Below are positions 1 through 9,160 of a stretch of 64,000 nucleotides of DNA, piece by piece. How positions within the stretch are numbered: the stretch's first letter is position 1; each line of letters begins with the position of its first letter. The notes under the pieces were generated by a model, which worked only from the letters and a program-made list of their open reading frames with translations, made no database searches and was not told where the DNA came from. The translations under genes were made by a program, and so were the position numbers. Source of the stretch: Acidobacteriaceae bacterium (GTDB taxonomy: Bacteria; Acidobacteriota; Terriglobia; Terriglobales; Acidobacteriaceae); assembly GCA_903642265.1 (NCBI GenBank), contig CAHJWN010000002.1, positions 1 to 64,000 on the forward strand, read 5' to 3'.

Positions 1-2
1 TA

Positions 3-77
<75 letters not shown>

Positions 78-99
78 ATAACCAACCAACCCTACAATC

Positions 100-273
100 C
101 TATCGTGAACGCAGCCTGCCGAGCACAATACGGAGCGTAAAAAAAGCCAGCAAGATGAAACTTAGATTGCGGAACTTGCCTGGTTCCATCGTAAAGAAAG
201 CGCTTGCGGCAATCAAAGCGATGAGGAGCAGCGCGATGACCATACGACCGCTGCCTGCAGGGCTCAAGTCCAC
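100..273 (-). CDS. possible small membrane protein between two tRNA genes
   Basis: A short reading frame of about 57 residues lies between tRNA-Tyr and tRNA-Thr(GGU). From a GTG at 273 it encodes two hydrophobic stretches (around MVIALLLIALIAASAFF and LSFILLAFFTLRIVLG) and a basic C-terminus ending RLRSR, a plausible two-helix inner-membrane hairpin. AGGTGG stands three bases before the GTG, which is tight for a ribosome binding site. An in-frame ATG at 315 would overlap the tRNA and is less likely. I do not recognise the family. The frame could be chance, but hydrophobicity this regular is unusual in a random frame. Confidence 0.35.
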   Translation of the reverse strand: MDLSPAGSGRMVIALLLIALIAASAFFTMEPGKFRNLSFILLAFFTLRIVLGRLRSR

Positions 274-307
274 TTTCCACCTGCCATGATGCTGCATTGC
301 AAGATGA

Positions 308-394
308 TGGTGCACAGGGGAGGGTTCGAACCTCCGTAGGGCATAACCCGGCAGATTTACAGTCTGCTGCCATTAACCACTCGGCCACCTGTGC
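308..394 (-). tRNA. tRNA-Tyr (anticodon GUA)
   Basis: Minus-strand cloverleaf with acceptor strand GCACAGG, anticodon stem-loop CAGAC-TGTAAAT-CTG carrying GTA, a long class II variable arm, a T arm with GTTCGAA, and an encoded CCA. The long variable arm together with GTA identifies tRNA-Tyr. Confidence 0.95.
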
Positions 395-589
395 ACTTGC
401 CTGTGAAACGTGATGAGACGCAGCACCCGCCGCCATCGATCAAGTCCCAGTCTCGAAGATGCGATGGTGGCTGCAGATCCGGCGGGAAGAATTCCTTGAA
501 GGAGTGGTGGAGTTCCGCGCGCCAGAACGACTCGCAGGTACAACCAATACCGTCAAACTCAAGCTAATGCAAACTGGCTGTAGAAGATC

Positions 590-665
590 TGGAGCTGACG
601 GAGGGATTTGAACCCCCGACCCTCTGATTACAAATCAGATGCTCTACCACCTGAGCTACGCCAGC
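590..665 (-). tRNA. tRNA-Thr (anticodon UGU)
   Basis: Minus-strand cloverleaf with acceptor GCTGGCG, anticodon stem-loop TCTGA-TTTGTAA-TCAGA carrying TGT, T arm GTTCAAA and encoded CCA. It shares acceptor and D-arm sequence with the Thr-GGU gene near position 3, so the two are paralogous isoacceptors. It is the first of the three tRNA genes and is presumably nearest the promoter. Confidence 0.96.
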
Positions 666-926
666 CCTAAACAACCTCGCTTTGCCCCGTGCATTTCGAC
701 CCGGATAAACGTGCTGCCGTGTCGACGCAGGGTGCGCCGCAAGTCTCAACTTTAGCATAGGAGGTGGTGACGGGCAATCCAAGAGGGCGGTCGCGCAGTA
801 GTACCGCGACGATTTCAGAAAGCGGTCATTGCACCCTTGTTCCTGCAGGGTAGAAGCCAGATACTGGAGTGGCAGTAGGCATCCGTAACGAATGCTGCTG
901 GAAGTGTTCTGGAGGGCGTCATCGCA

Positions 927-1781
927 ATGCTTCGCTACCGCTTCGTGTGGGTGCTCACACTCTATCTGGCTTCGATGTACGGAATTGGGCAGCAGCAGCC
1001 GATCAACAACGATTCCATCGTGCAGATGACCAAGGCGGGACTGGGTGACGGCCTGATTATTGAGAGCATTAACATGACGCCCAGCGATTTTTCGACGACG
1101 ACGACCGACCTGATCACGCTGAAGCAGGCGGGGGTGTCGGAGCGGGTAATTGGAGCGATGGTGGCGAAGAATGGAGCGCCAGCCCAAAAACCTCTTCCCG
1201 GTGCGACACCTGCGCCGGACGGCCGGTTGAAGCTGGATATGGGCGAGCCTCCACCCTCGGCACCGACGCCCGTGGTGCCGGCCGACTTTTCGATGGAAGG
1301 CGTTGAAGACATGGGTGTCTACTACAAGGCACATGGCGGCAAGTGGGTGCCGGTCGAACCCGAGTTGTTGAATTTCCGCTCAGGCGGCGCGCTTAAAAGC
1401 TACGGCACCGACCACTTGATCAAAGAGGATAGGAACGGCCACTTAGTGGGGCCAAGTTCGGGACTATCGCTTACGCGGTCAACGCCCATCCTTCTGTATA
1501 TGCCTCAGGGAGTATCAGCAATCGAGTTCCTGTTGATTCGTTTTCGGCCCGGTGCGCAAAAAAGTCGCGAATTTCGCTCAGAGACGGGCGGGGTCTTCCA
1601 CTCCTCCACCGGCGCGACGCGCGACGAGGTTGCTATTCATCCAACCCGGATCTCGCGCCAGGTCTACACCTTCAATCTGCCCGATGAGGTAGGCAAAGGC
1701 GAATACGGCATCCTGCCACCGGCCTCTGCCGGAAATGCCGGTTTCGGCGGAAAAATCTTTACTTTTAGAGTTATCGAGTAG
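927..1781 (+). CDS. secreted hypothetical protein
   Basis: A 284-residue protein with a short N-terminal hydrophobic segment (about residues 5-20, VWVLTLYLASMYGIG) that looks like a signal peptide. Residues 25-80 hold the pattern NDSIVQMTKAGLGDGLII, followed by LITLKQAGVSERVIGAMV. I associate this helical motif with many uncharacterised Acidobacteria envelope proteins. A Pro/Ala-rich linker (about 84-115) leads to a beta-rich C-terminal domain with no motif I recognise. GGAGGG lies about ten bases before the ATG. It is followed at about 100 bp by another envelope protein on the same strand. Function unknown. Confidence 0.8.
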   Translation: MLRYRFVWVLTLYLASMYGIGQQQPINNDSIVQMTKAGLGDGLIIESINMTPSDFSTTTTDLITLKQAGVSERVIGAMVAKNGAPAQKPLPGATPAPDGRLKLDMGEPPPSAPTPVVPADFSMEGVEDMGVYYKAHGGKWVPVEPELLNFRSGGALKSYGTDHLIKEDRNGHLVGPSSGLSLTRSTPILLYMPQGVSAIEFLLIRFRPGAQKSREFRSETGGVFHSSTGATRDEVAIHPTRISRQVYTFNLPDEVGKGEYGILPPASAGNAGFGGKIFTFRVIE

Positions 1782-1888
1782 TCCATCCGAGCCAACGAAT
1801 CCAGGCCAGCGACTTCGAAACAGAGCGACATCGCAGATACCGAACGCACGCGCGCAGTATGCTGAAAGCGTGATCCTTCATTGTGACT

Positions 1889-2956
1889 ATGCGTAAGAGC
1901 ACCCGCTATTCCCTGCTGCTGATTGTGGTGCTGGTTGCGGCGCTTGCGATTGCGTTGATCCTGCGCAAGGAGGCTCCGCCGGAGGTGGCGCGGCTGCTGC
2001 CAGAGTCGGATGCGATTGTCTACGTCAATGTGAAGCCGATCCGAGCGGCAACGCACTTCGACCGCGAGTGGAACCAGAAACCGGTTGCGCACAGCGAGGA
2101 CTACCAGCACTTCCTCGATGCAACGGGGTTCGTAGTCGAGCGAGACCTTGATGCGGTCGCGTTTGCGCTGCATCGGATGGATGATCCGAACGGGCCGAAT
2201 GGGCTGGTAGCGTACTCGGAGGTTTTTGAGGGGCGATTTGACGGCGGCAAGCTGGCCACGTACCTGGGATCGATTGCCACGGCAAGAGAGAACTATGCAG
2301 GACATGAAATCTTCACGATCCCCGTCGCTTCTGACGCCATGACAACGGTCACCGGAACGAAGATTGGAGGAGTCCGGTCGCTGCGGGTGGCGCAGCTTGG
2401 CTACGACACGGTTGCGGCATCGAACATGCCTACGGCAGAGCAGATCCACTCAATCCTGGACAGGTACCGGGCTGCAGCGTCACCGTTTGCGGGGTCATCG
2501 CTGCTAAGCGCGAGGTATCGAGATGTGCCGCTGCTTTCGAGCGCGTGGGCGATTGGCCATGTGGGGCTGCCATTTTCAGAGAACGGAAGAATTTCTGTCT
2601 TCGGATTACAGCTGCCGCTGCCGGAGGACACGACGTTTGTGGCCAGCCTGCGGTTTACGACGGGGCTGAAGATGCGGATCGACGAGATCCTTCCGTCTTC
2701 GGCAGAGGCGACACAGTCGGCAGAGGCGCTGTCAGGGCTGATCGGGCTGTTCCGGTCCATTCAGAAGGTGCAGTTGCAGCTTGATCCGAGCCGACGTGGC
2801 GACCCGGCGCAGAGTGCAGCGCTTCAGGAGTTCCTGGATTCAATGAAGGTCGTGGCGGTTAACGAGCGCGCGACATTGACGGCAACAATCCCGGTTGACC
2901 TGGTCAAACAACTTACCGCCGGAGCGCAGGATAACGCATCCAACACCCATCAGTAG
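1889..2956 (+). CDS. membrane-anchored hypothetical protein
   Basis: About 355 residues. The N-terminus is a single transmembrane helix or uncleaved signal anchor (SLLLIVVLVAALAIALIL) after a basic RKSTR, and the rest is predicted to be periplasmic. The next segment, LLPESDAIVYVNVKPIRAA, and repeated alternating strands suggest an all-periplasmic alpha/beta fold, but no family signature is obvious. A GTG two codons upstream (1883) is an alternative start; neither has a clear ribosome binding site. The C-terminus is polar and ends NTHQ. It is followed closely by the sorbosone-dehydrogenase-like gene. Function unknown. Confidence 0.75.
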   Translation: MRKSTRYSLLLIVVLVAALAIALILRKEAPPEVARLLPESDAIVYVNVKPIRAATHFDREWNQKPVAHSEDYQHFLDATGFVVERDLDAVAFALHRMDDPNGPNGLVAYSEVFEGRFDGGKLATYLGSIATARENYAGHEIFTIPVASDAMTTVTGTKIGGVRSLRVAQLGYDTVAASNMPTAEQIHSILDRYRAAASPFAGSSLLSARYRDVPLLSSAWAIGHVGLPFSENGRISVFGLQLPLPEDTTFVASLRFTTGLKMRIDEILPSSAEATQSAEALSGLIGLFRSIQKVQLQLDPSRRGDPAQSAALQEFLDSMKVVAVNERATLTATIPVDLVKQLTAGAQDNASNTHQ

Positions 2957-3040
2957 AGCAACAGTCTCGTCTCGTGCGAATTCTGGTCTTGTCCTTCGAT
3001 CGATTTGTCCTTCACTCCCGATCACATTCAAAGAGGTCTT

Positions 3041-4375
3041 ATGTCCTATCGTGCTCTTACCTTCGCCCTTGCGGCCGTAACGCTTGCGGCACCGGTGGCT
3101 TTAACGGCCCAAACGTTAACTGGCCAAGATGCTTTTACCGACTACACCAAAGAACATCCGGGCGTACGCCGCAAGGTCACGCTAGCCGACCTGCCGGAGC
3201 CCAAGCCGGACCAATCCGTCGACAACGGCGCGTCTATGGTGCCGAAGCCTGAGGGCGCGTGGCCGGTTGCGCCGGCCGGGTTTAAGGTTGAGTTGTACGC
3301 CCAGGGTTTTACCGAGCCGCGGCTGATTCGAACTGCGCCAAATGGTGACCTGTTCCTTGCCGACAGCAAGGCGGGGCAGATCAGGGTGCTGCGCGGAGTG
3401 ACGCCAGATGGAAAGGCGGTAACTTCTGAGACATTTGCTACGGGCCTTGATCACCCCTTCGGGATTGCGTTTTACCCGCTCGGGCCAAATCCGAAGTGGG
3501 TGTACGTTGCAAATACAACGTCGGTAGTTCGATTTGCCTACAAGGGCGGCGACTTGAAAGCTTCGGGTGCGCCCGAGACCATCGTTTCCGTGCTGCCGGG
3601 GTATGCGCAGCTTCGCGGCGGTGGCCATTGGACGCGTGACGTGGTCTTCTCGAAGGATGGCAGCCGGATGTTTGTCTCGGTAGGCTCCGGCTCGAATGTC
3701 GATGATCCAGATACTCATCCGGGCGAGTTTCACCGGGCGGACGTGCTGGAGTATTCGCCGATGGGCAAGTTTGTAAAGGTTTACGCGTCGGGTATACGGA
3801 ACTGCGTTGGCGAAGCGATCAATCCGATTACAGGGCAGCTTTGGTGCTCGACCAACGAGCGCGACAACCTTGGCAACAACCTGGTGCCGGACTACATCAC
3901 GTCGGTCAAGGAAGATGGCTTTTATGGCTGGCCGTGGTACTACATGGGCGGACACCAGGACCCACGGCATGAAGGCAAGCACCCGGAGTTGAGGTCAAAG
4001 GTGATTACGCCCGATGTGCTGCTGAATCCCCATTTTGCGTCGCTCGAAATGACCTTCTATCCCGAGGCGCAGGAGTCGGGCAGCTTTCCGGCGGACTTCA
4101 AAGGTGATGGGTTCGCAGCAGAGCATGGATCGTGGAACCGGGCGGCGCGTTCCGGGTACGAAGTGATTCGGATCCCGATGAGGGAGGGGCATGCGACTGG
4201 GGAGTACGAAGACTTCCTGACAGGCTTCGTTACGCCCGAGGGCAAAGTCTGGGGTCGGCCAGTTGGCGTAACGGTCGCGAAGGACGGTTCGCTGTTCGTG
4301 ACAGATGACGGAACACGTTCAGTGTGGCATGTGACCTACAAGGGAGCGGCGACACAGTCTGCGACGGGACAATGA
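3041..4375 (+). CDS. PQQ-dependent sugar/sorbosone dehydrogenase-like protein
   Basis: A 444-residue exported protein. The start is the ATG after AAGAGGTCTT, a good ribosome binding site, and it gives a signal peptide (SYRALTFALAAVTLAAPVALTAQ). The mature part is a six-bladed beta-propeller of the soluble aldose sugar/L-sorbosone dehydrogenase group: GFKVELYAQGFTEPRLIRTA opens the first blade, HPFGIAFYP and DVVFSKDGSRMFVSVGSG are typical blade motifs, and GFYGWPWYYMGG and AAEHGSWNR match the conserved late blades. These enzymes oxidise sugars in the periplasm with PQQ. Many acidobacterial homologues are annotated this way without a tested substrate, so the substrate is unknown. Confidence 0.85.
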   Translation: MSYRALTFALAAVTLAAPVALTAQTLTGQDAFTDYTKEHPGVRRKVTLADLPEPKPDQSVDNGASMVPKPEGAWPVAPAGFKVELYAQGFTEPRLIRTAPNGDLFLADSKAGQIRVLRGVTPDGKAVTSETFATGLDHPFGIAFYPLGPNPKWVYVANTTSVVRFAYKGGDLKASGAPETIVSVLPGYAQLRGGGHWTRDVVFSKDGSRMFVSVGSGSNVDDPDTHPGEFHRADVLEYSPMGKFVKVYASGIRNCVGEAINPITGQLWCSTNERDNLGNNLVPDYITSVKEDGFYGWPWYYMGGHQDPRHEGKHPELRSKVITPDVLLNPHFASLEMTFYPEAQESGSFPADFKGDGFAAEHGSWNRAARSGYEVIRIPMREGHATGEYEDFLTGFVTPEGKVWGRPVGVTVAKDGSLFVTDDGTRSVWHVTYKGAATQSATGQ

Positions 4376-4419
4376 ATTCGGATTCCTTCTAAACTGAAGC
4401 TGCGGTTTAGAGGGAATTG

Positions 4420-5325
4420 ATGTTCACTTCTGTACGTTTCGACTGGCATGGATTTGGCCGCTGCACCTGGCTCTTTTTAGGCGCAGCGGCCATTGCTGTT
4501 TCTGTTCCCCTTCCGGCACAGCAGGCTGCGGGGATTGATCAAAAGGCACTACTCGACCAGACCCGCAGAGCTTACTATCAGCCAATCGATCGAGGGGTGC
4601 AGGGGTTCGCATGCACGGTGTCGTTCGATTGGAATGATGTTCTGGAGCGGGCATCCGGGCGCAAGATACCGGCACATGAACCGACACTGGTGGCCCTGAA
4701 GAATGCTTCTGTGACGGTGAACGATGACCTGCTGAAGGGTGTCACCGTGAACGTGGCATATTCAAACGGAATGACGGCGACGGCGCAGGTTGCCAGCCGC
4801 GAGAAAATTTTGAAGAACGTGGTGACGGCGAGCCTTGAGGGCTGGAACCCATTCCTGAGCGACAGAATCTTTCCGATGGAAGGAACCAAATATCACTTCG
4901 AGCGGATGTCTACTGGTTATCGGCTGACGCTGGAAGGCGGAACTTTCTTTTCGATTCTGGATCTGGATCCTACGTTCCAAGTAACGCATGGTGAGAACCA
5001 CCTGAATGGGACCACAACCGCCTTTACGCCGACCTTTGATCCGAGCACGCATGGGTGGCTGATTACGTCGCTGAAGACGGTGACGACACAGTCCTCGGTG
5101 GGCTCGGTGGCGGAAAACAAGGCAGGGAGCGCGTCGGCCGGGGCGACTTCTGAAGGTGATAAGGCGAGCTTTACCTACTCCTATCAATTTGTGGGCGAGA
5201 TGCTGGTGCCGAAAAAGATAACGGTGCAATATGCAGATGGGCTGGAGACGCCCTATGTGCTGACGGATTGCTCGTTGGTGAAGACGGCGAACGGGACAGC
5301 CGAGATAAAGGCGGCGAAGCCTTAA
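4420..5325 (+). CDS. secreted hypothetical protein
   Basis: A 301-residue protein starting at the ATG preceded by AGAGGGAAT. It has a probable signal peptide (CTWLFLGAAAIAVSVPLPAQQA). Residues 30-60 contain ALLDQTRRAYYQPIDRGVQGFACTV. The rest is beta-rich and repetitive in style, resembling lipoprotein-carrier folds only in a general way. I do not recognise a family. It is separated by 44 bp from the upstream dehydrogenase and is convergent with the M23 peptidase gene. It could share a transcript with the upstream genes. Confidence 0.78.
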   Translation: MFTSVRFDWHGFGRCTWLFLGAAAIAVSVPLPAQQAAGIDQKALLDQTRRAYYQPIDRGVQGFACTVSFDWNDVLERASGRKIPAHEPTLVALKNASVTVNDDLLKGVTVNVAYSNGMTATAQVASREKILKNVVTASLEGWNPFLSDRIFPMEGTKYHFERMSTGYRLTLEGGTFFSILDLDPTFQVTHGENHLNGTTTAFTPTFDPSTHGWLITSLKTVTTQSSVGSVAENKAGSASAGATSEGDKASFTYSYQFVGEMLVPKKITVQYADGLETPYVLTDCSLVKTANGTAEIKAAKP

Positions 5326-5369
5326 GCCACCGCGAGTAGGTCAGAACTATAAAGCTACGATTTGAGATC

Positions 5370-5378
5370 GGGGGGGGG
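5370..5378. repeat. homopolymer tract of nine G
   Basis: A run of nine G residues lies in the 131-bp convergent gap between the secreted protein and the M23 peptidase. I see no gene or clear terminator in the gap. Runs of this length are prone to length variation. Confidence 0.7.
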
Positions 5379-5456
5379 CAAGTGTCGCAGGTCGCCGTGG
5401 CCCGTCGAAGCTCAGGTCAGGCGCTGTCGTGTCACGCAAGGAAGTGAAGAATCGGG

Positions 5457-6473
5457 CTACCTGCCCGGTGCCGGGAGAGTGCCTGCCTGCGCAAGCGTCA
5501 TCTGTAGATATTTGTGCGGATTTACAGGCGTGTTGCGGATGCGGACCTCGTAGTGCAGGTGGGAGCCGGTGACACGGCCACTGTGGCCGACGTAGCCAAT
5601 GATCTGGCCGCGAAGCACTGTTTCTCCTGCGGACACCGCAAAGGCAGACATATGGCCGTAGCAGGTTTCGAGGCCGTGGCCGTGGTCGAGAACAACCTCG
5701 CGGCCGTAGCCGTTGACCATGCCGGCAGTCTTGACGGTGGCGTCGGCGGTGGCCCGGACGGGCGTGCCATCGATGGCGGAGATGTCGAGTCCCTTGTGGA
5801 ACTCGCCCTCACCGTTGCCGAGAACGGGATCTTCCCGCTGTCCGAAGCTGCTGGTGATTGGTCCCATGACAGGCCAGATTGTGGGGACGTCAAGGCCGGC
5901 GTCAGAAACATTGGTTGTAAGGTCGCCAAGCAGGGAGACGTGGCCGAGGTTCGAGCCAGCAAAGGTCCGCGACTCTGTGCCATTCATGGCGGAGGTGCGA
6001 AGAGCATAAAAGGTGTCGAGCGACTTGAAGTAGCTCTCGTCGGTGAAGGTGCCGTCGGGATTGGCTCCGGACGCAAGCGGGGCTGAGGCGACGGTGGCGC
6101 CGATTGCCTTACCGGACGATTTGGAACTGTGGGCGAGGGACAGTTTGCTTGCCGTAAGCCCGTAGAGCGCGGAGACCTCGCTGGCAAGGGATCCGAGAGA
6201 AGCTGCCTGTGCGTCTTTCTCGTGGAGCGCCTTGGCGAGATGAGCGTTGTCGGCACGGGCCAGGTCCCGGTCCTGGCGCACCTGGTTGAAACGAGAGGTC
6301 TTGATGAGCATCCGGGAGTACGACCCGGCGAGGCCTGTGATTGTGAAGAGCCCAACGACGGCAGCTGCCACAAACGCATAGGCATAGTGCATCGGAACTG
6401 TGACCTTCTTCAGAGTTCCGCTGTCATCGGTGCTGACAAAGAGGATGTAGTGACGCTTCTTTAACAAACCCAA
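5457..6473 (-). CDS. M23 family metallopeptidase (LytM-like)
   Basis: A 338-residue cell-wall peptidase. The order is a short cytoplasmic N-terminus (KKRHYILFVSTDDSG), one transmembrane helix (about 30-52, YAFVAAAVVGLFTITGLAG), a coiled-coil-like segment (about 55-110), a linker, and a C-terminal LytM domain (about 210-325). The domain has the zinc motifs HKGLDI and HLHYEVR, plus GYGREVVLDHGHGLETCYGH with the catalytic histidines. It would hydrolyse peptidoglycan cross-bridges or act as a divisome or elongation hydrolase regulator. The start codon is TTG with only a weak upstream AGG, so the first residues are uncertain. The lack of a separate amidase suggests it is an envelope hydrolase of the DUF5930/M23 type. 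Confidence 0.92.
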   Translation of the reverse strand: MGLLKKRHYILFVSTDDSGTLKKVTVPMHYAYAFVAAAVVGLFTITGLAGSYSRMLIKTSRFNQVRQDRDLARADNAHLAKALHEKDAQAASLGSLASEVSALYGLTASKLSLAHSSKSSGKAIGATVASAPLASGANPDGTFTDESYFKSLDTFYALRTSAMNGTESRTFAGSNLGHVSLLGDLTTNVSDAGLDVPTIWPVMGPITSSFGQREDPVLGNGEGEFHKGLDISAIDGTPVRATADATVKTAGMVNGYGREVVLDHGHGLETCYGHMSAFAVSAGETVLRGQIIGYVGHSGRVTGSHLHYEVRIRNTPVNPHKYLQMTLAQAGTLPAPGR

Positions 6474-6781
6474 ACGACAACCTGTGCCCGAATTTGGCCG
6501 CTACCAACGGAAGATGAGGCTTGCGGCACGGAGAGAATGACCTTCCCAGAGGCATTTCGCTATGGACGAGAGAATGGCGAATGCAGTTTCCGATTCGCCA
6601 AATGCCATTGCCATTTGGGATTCACAGAACTCTCTTGAGCACCTTCATCCTACTATCTCGCCTGAGGCGAAGCAACCAGCGCAACAAACGCATGAAATGG
6701 TGAAGGAGGAGGTTCGACCGGTTCGACGATGAGCAGCTATATGCTTTTGGGAGCGATGGAATGCTGAGGGGTGAGAGACGG
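6474..6781. other. intergenic region, nothing identified
   Basis: About 308 bp between the divergent M23 peptidase and thiL. Short open frames here have no ribosome binding site and odd composition. The segment should carry the promoters for both genes. I looked for a TPP riboswitch before thiL and saw no convincing conserved core. Confidence 0.5.
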
Positions 6782-7735
6782 ATGGGTGAGCTTGCGCTGA
6801 TCGAGTCAATCCGGCTGGCATCAGCGGCGCGGACTATGGGCCGAGTACGGCTTGGGATTGGGGATGACTGTGCCATCCTGCGGCCGCCAAGTGGGCACGA
6901 GGTGCTGGTGACGACAGACTTTTGCCTGGAGGGGAGGCACTTTCGCCGGGACTGGCACACGGCTGAATCTGCAGGGCACCGCTGCATAGCGCGAGGCTTG
7001 AGCGATCTGGCCGCAATGGGAGCAAAGCCGCTGGCGGCGTTTCTGTCGCTGGCGCTGCCAACAGGGACCGAACGGAAGTGGGTGAATGGATTCTTCCGTG
7101 GGCTGCGGGGCCTGGCGGATCAGTTCGCCGTGCCGCTGGCGGGCGGGGATACCGCGCAGTCGCCTTCCGAGCACATCCTGGCGGACATTGTTCTGGTCGG
7201 GTCGGTCCTGGCGGGAAAGGCGCTGCGGCGGTCTGGAGCGCGGAGTGGCGACCTGCTCTATGTGACGGGCAGCCTGGGTGGTTCGGCGGCGGAGCTGACT
7301 TCACTTCACGTAGGGACAGGGAGCAACCAGGGGGAAGAGCATCCGCAAAATTTCCCTGCACCGCGATTGGCGGTAGGCGCGGCGCTGCTGCGGCGCGGGC
7401 TGGCTACGGCGTGCATCGACGTCAGCGATGGGCTCTCGAGCGACCTGAAGCATCTTTGCGAGGCGTCGGGAGTCTCGGTGGAGGTTGAGCTTGCCAAGGT
7501 GCCGATTCATCCGCTGGCTGAAGGACGGATCGAGCTTGCACTGCATGGTGGGGAAGACTACGAGCTGCTATTTGCGGCAAGACCCGGCGCGGCAGTCCCG
7601 CGCAGGATCGCAGGTGTTGCGGTGACGCAGATTGGCACATTTGTTGAGCGCGGACGGACGTTGATGGTGAAGGTTGACGAGCGCGGCAGGCGGACCAGGC
7701 TGGATGCGGGCGGATGGGAACATCGGATTGGATAG
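6782..7735 (+). CDS. thiL: thiamine-monophosphate kinase
   Basis: A 317-residue enzyme that phosphorylates thiamine monophosphate to thiamine diphosphate, the last step of cofactor synthesis. The family pattern is clear: IGDDCAIL near residue 30, VTTDFCLEGRHF, RGLSDLAAMGAKP, GGDTAQS (ATP and Mg binding), LYVTGSLGGSAA, CIDVSDGLSSDLKHL and LHGGEDYELLF. The internal ATG at 6782 was chosen because GGTGAGAGACGG precedes it and the family usually begins a few residues before the LI helix; an ATG seven codons upstream is possible. It stands alone, with no other thiamine genes nearby. Confidence 0.95.
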   Translation: MGELALIESIRLASAARTMGRVRLGIGDDCAILRPPSGHEVLVTTDFCLEGRHFRRDWHTAESAGHRCIARGLSDLAAMGAKPLAAFLSLALPTGTERKWVNGFFRGLRGLADQFAVPLAGGDTAQSPSEHILADIVLVGSVLAGKALRRSGARSGDLLYVTGSLGGSAAELTSLHVGTGSNQGEEHPQNFPAPRLAVGAALLRRGLATACIDVSDGLSSDLKHLCEASGVSVEVELAKVPIHPLAEGRIELALHGGEDYELLFAARPGAAVPRRIAGVAVTQIGTFVERGRTLMVKVDERGRRTRLDAGGWEHRIG

Positions 7736-7992
7736 CTGTTTACGTGCAGCGCAAGTCAGGCGGATCGACGATCGATGGTGCGGCAGCAGGAAAGATAGGA
7801 AGCAGATTCACTGCGGGATTCACAAAGAAGCAGGTGCAGTCGGGAGTGACAGAGCAAACTCAGATTTGCTTCGGGAATGACAACCAGGCGACGAGGGCAG
7901 TTCAACCGGAAACGCAGTGTAACCCGGAGTGGAGGCATCCACTCGGTCGTTGCTGGAGGCATCCCGTTGGCCACATTTAGACTCGACTGATT

Positions 7993-9135
7993 ATGCGTGA
8001 AGCAACGAGGATCATTCGATCTACCCTGACACCTGTCGTAGCCGGCGAGCCGATCCACCATGGACCCGTGTTTGCGGCTCCCTTCCACACGCCGGGCGAT
8101 CCGGCAAGCGATGCATACACGTATGCCCGGTCGCATAATCCCACGTGGACTGCGCTTGAGTCGGCGCTCGCTGAACTGGAGTCTGGCAAGGGCTATCGAG
8201 CAAGGGCGCTGGTCTATGGCTCGGGTCTGGCGGCGATCGCGGCGGTATTCGGGGCGGTGCTGAGGCCGGGCGATGTTGCGGTGCTTCCTTCCGATTGCTA
8301 CTTCGGAGGCAGAGCGCTGCTGGAGCAGCATTTTGTTCCAATGGGCATCCAGCTGAAGCTGGCACCAACGGCGGGAGACGCGCAGGCGGCGTTGCTGGAA
8401 GGTGCGAAGCTGCTGTGGCTGGAGTCGCCAAGCAACCCGAAGATGGATGTGTGCGACATTGCGCGGCTGTCGAAGCTGGCGCATGAGGCAGGGACGCTGG
8501 TAGGCGTGGATAATACGACACCGACGCCGCTGGGGCAGTCGCCGCTGGCGCTGGGTGCGGATTTTTCGATGTCATCGGACACCAAGCTGATTTCGGGACA
8601 TGGAGACCTGCTGGCCGGGCATGTGGCGGTTCGCGAGGACGCTATCGATGCAACAGGGGCGAAGCTCTACGACAAGCTGCTGCAGGGGCGGACGATGTCC
8701 GGGGCGATCCTTGGGCCGATGGAGGCGTGGCTGGTGCTGCGCTCGATTGCAACGCTGCCGCTGCGGCTGGAGCGGTCGTGCGCCAACGCTCTGGAGCTGG
8801 CGAGGTTTCTCTCAACACGCGCCGAGGTGCTGGAGGTGATGTATCCGGGGCTGGAGAGCCATCCTGCGCACGCACTTGCGGCCAGACAGATGCAGGCGTT
8901 TGGGCCAGTGTTGAGCTTTGTGCTGAAAGACAAGGCAACGGCAGACCGGTTTCTTGCGAAAGCAGCGTTGATCACGGATGCGACGAGCTTTGGGGCAATG
9001 CACACGACGGCAGAACGGCGTAAACGGTGGGGGCACGACGACGTTCCCGATGGGCTGGTAAGGCTAAGCGCGGGGTGTGAGGCGGTTGAGGATTTGGTGG
9101 ATGATATCGGGCAGGCACTCGAAAGCAGCGTGTAG
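7993..9135 (+). CDS. Cys/Met metabolism PLP-dependent enzyme (cystathionine gamma-lyase/synthase family)
   Basis: A 380-residue fold-type I PLP enzyme. Visible motifs are YGSGLAAIAAV (PLP phosphate), WLESPSNPKMDVCDI, VDNTTPTP (the conserved Asp that binds the pyridine nitrogen) and SSDTKLISGHGDLL with the Schiff-base lysine. The family removes or replaces groups at the gamma carbon of homocysteine/cysteine precursors. The sequence cannot tell a gamma-lyase from a gamma-synthase. RYANP, typical of MetB/MetZ, appears here as TYARSHNP. The upstream 257 bp shows no SAM riboswitch that I can recognise. The next gene starts 25 bp downstream and may be co-transcribed. Confidence 0.9.
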   Translation: MREATRIIRSTLTPVVAGEPIHHGPVFAAPFHTPGDPASDAYTYARSHNPTWTALESALAELESGKGYRARALVYGSGLAAIAAVFGAVLRPGDVAVLPSDCYFGGRALLEQHFVPMGIQLKLAPTAGDAQAALLEGAKLLWLESPSNPKMDVCDIARLSKLAHEAGTLVGVDNTTPTPLGQSPLALGADFSMSSDTKLISGHGDLLAGHVAVREDAIDATGAKLYDKLLQGRTMSGAILGPMEAWLVLRSIATLPLRLERSCANALELARFLSTRAEVLEVMYPGLESHPAHALAARQMQAFGPVLSFVLKDKATADRFLAKAALITDATSFGAMHTTAERRKRWGHDDVPDGLVRLSAGCEAVEDLVDDIGQALESSV

Positions 9136-9160
9136 GGGAACAGGAAACCGAAAGAATTTT

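Noticed and set aside
5514-6086. A 190-residue plus-strand frame opposite the M23 peptidase
   Set aside because: It is a shadow of a well-supported gene with codon-position bias on the other strand and no recognisable motifs.
6720-6781. Possible TPP riboswitch before thiL
   Set aside because: CTGAGG and GTGAGAG-like pieces occur, but the conserved core is not in the right order.
7736-7992. Short frame and repeat-like sequence before the Cys/Met enzyme
   Set aside because: The frame has no ribosome binding site and I could not confirm a true repeat or SAM riboswitch; treated as non-coding.
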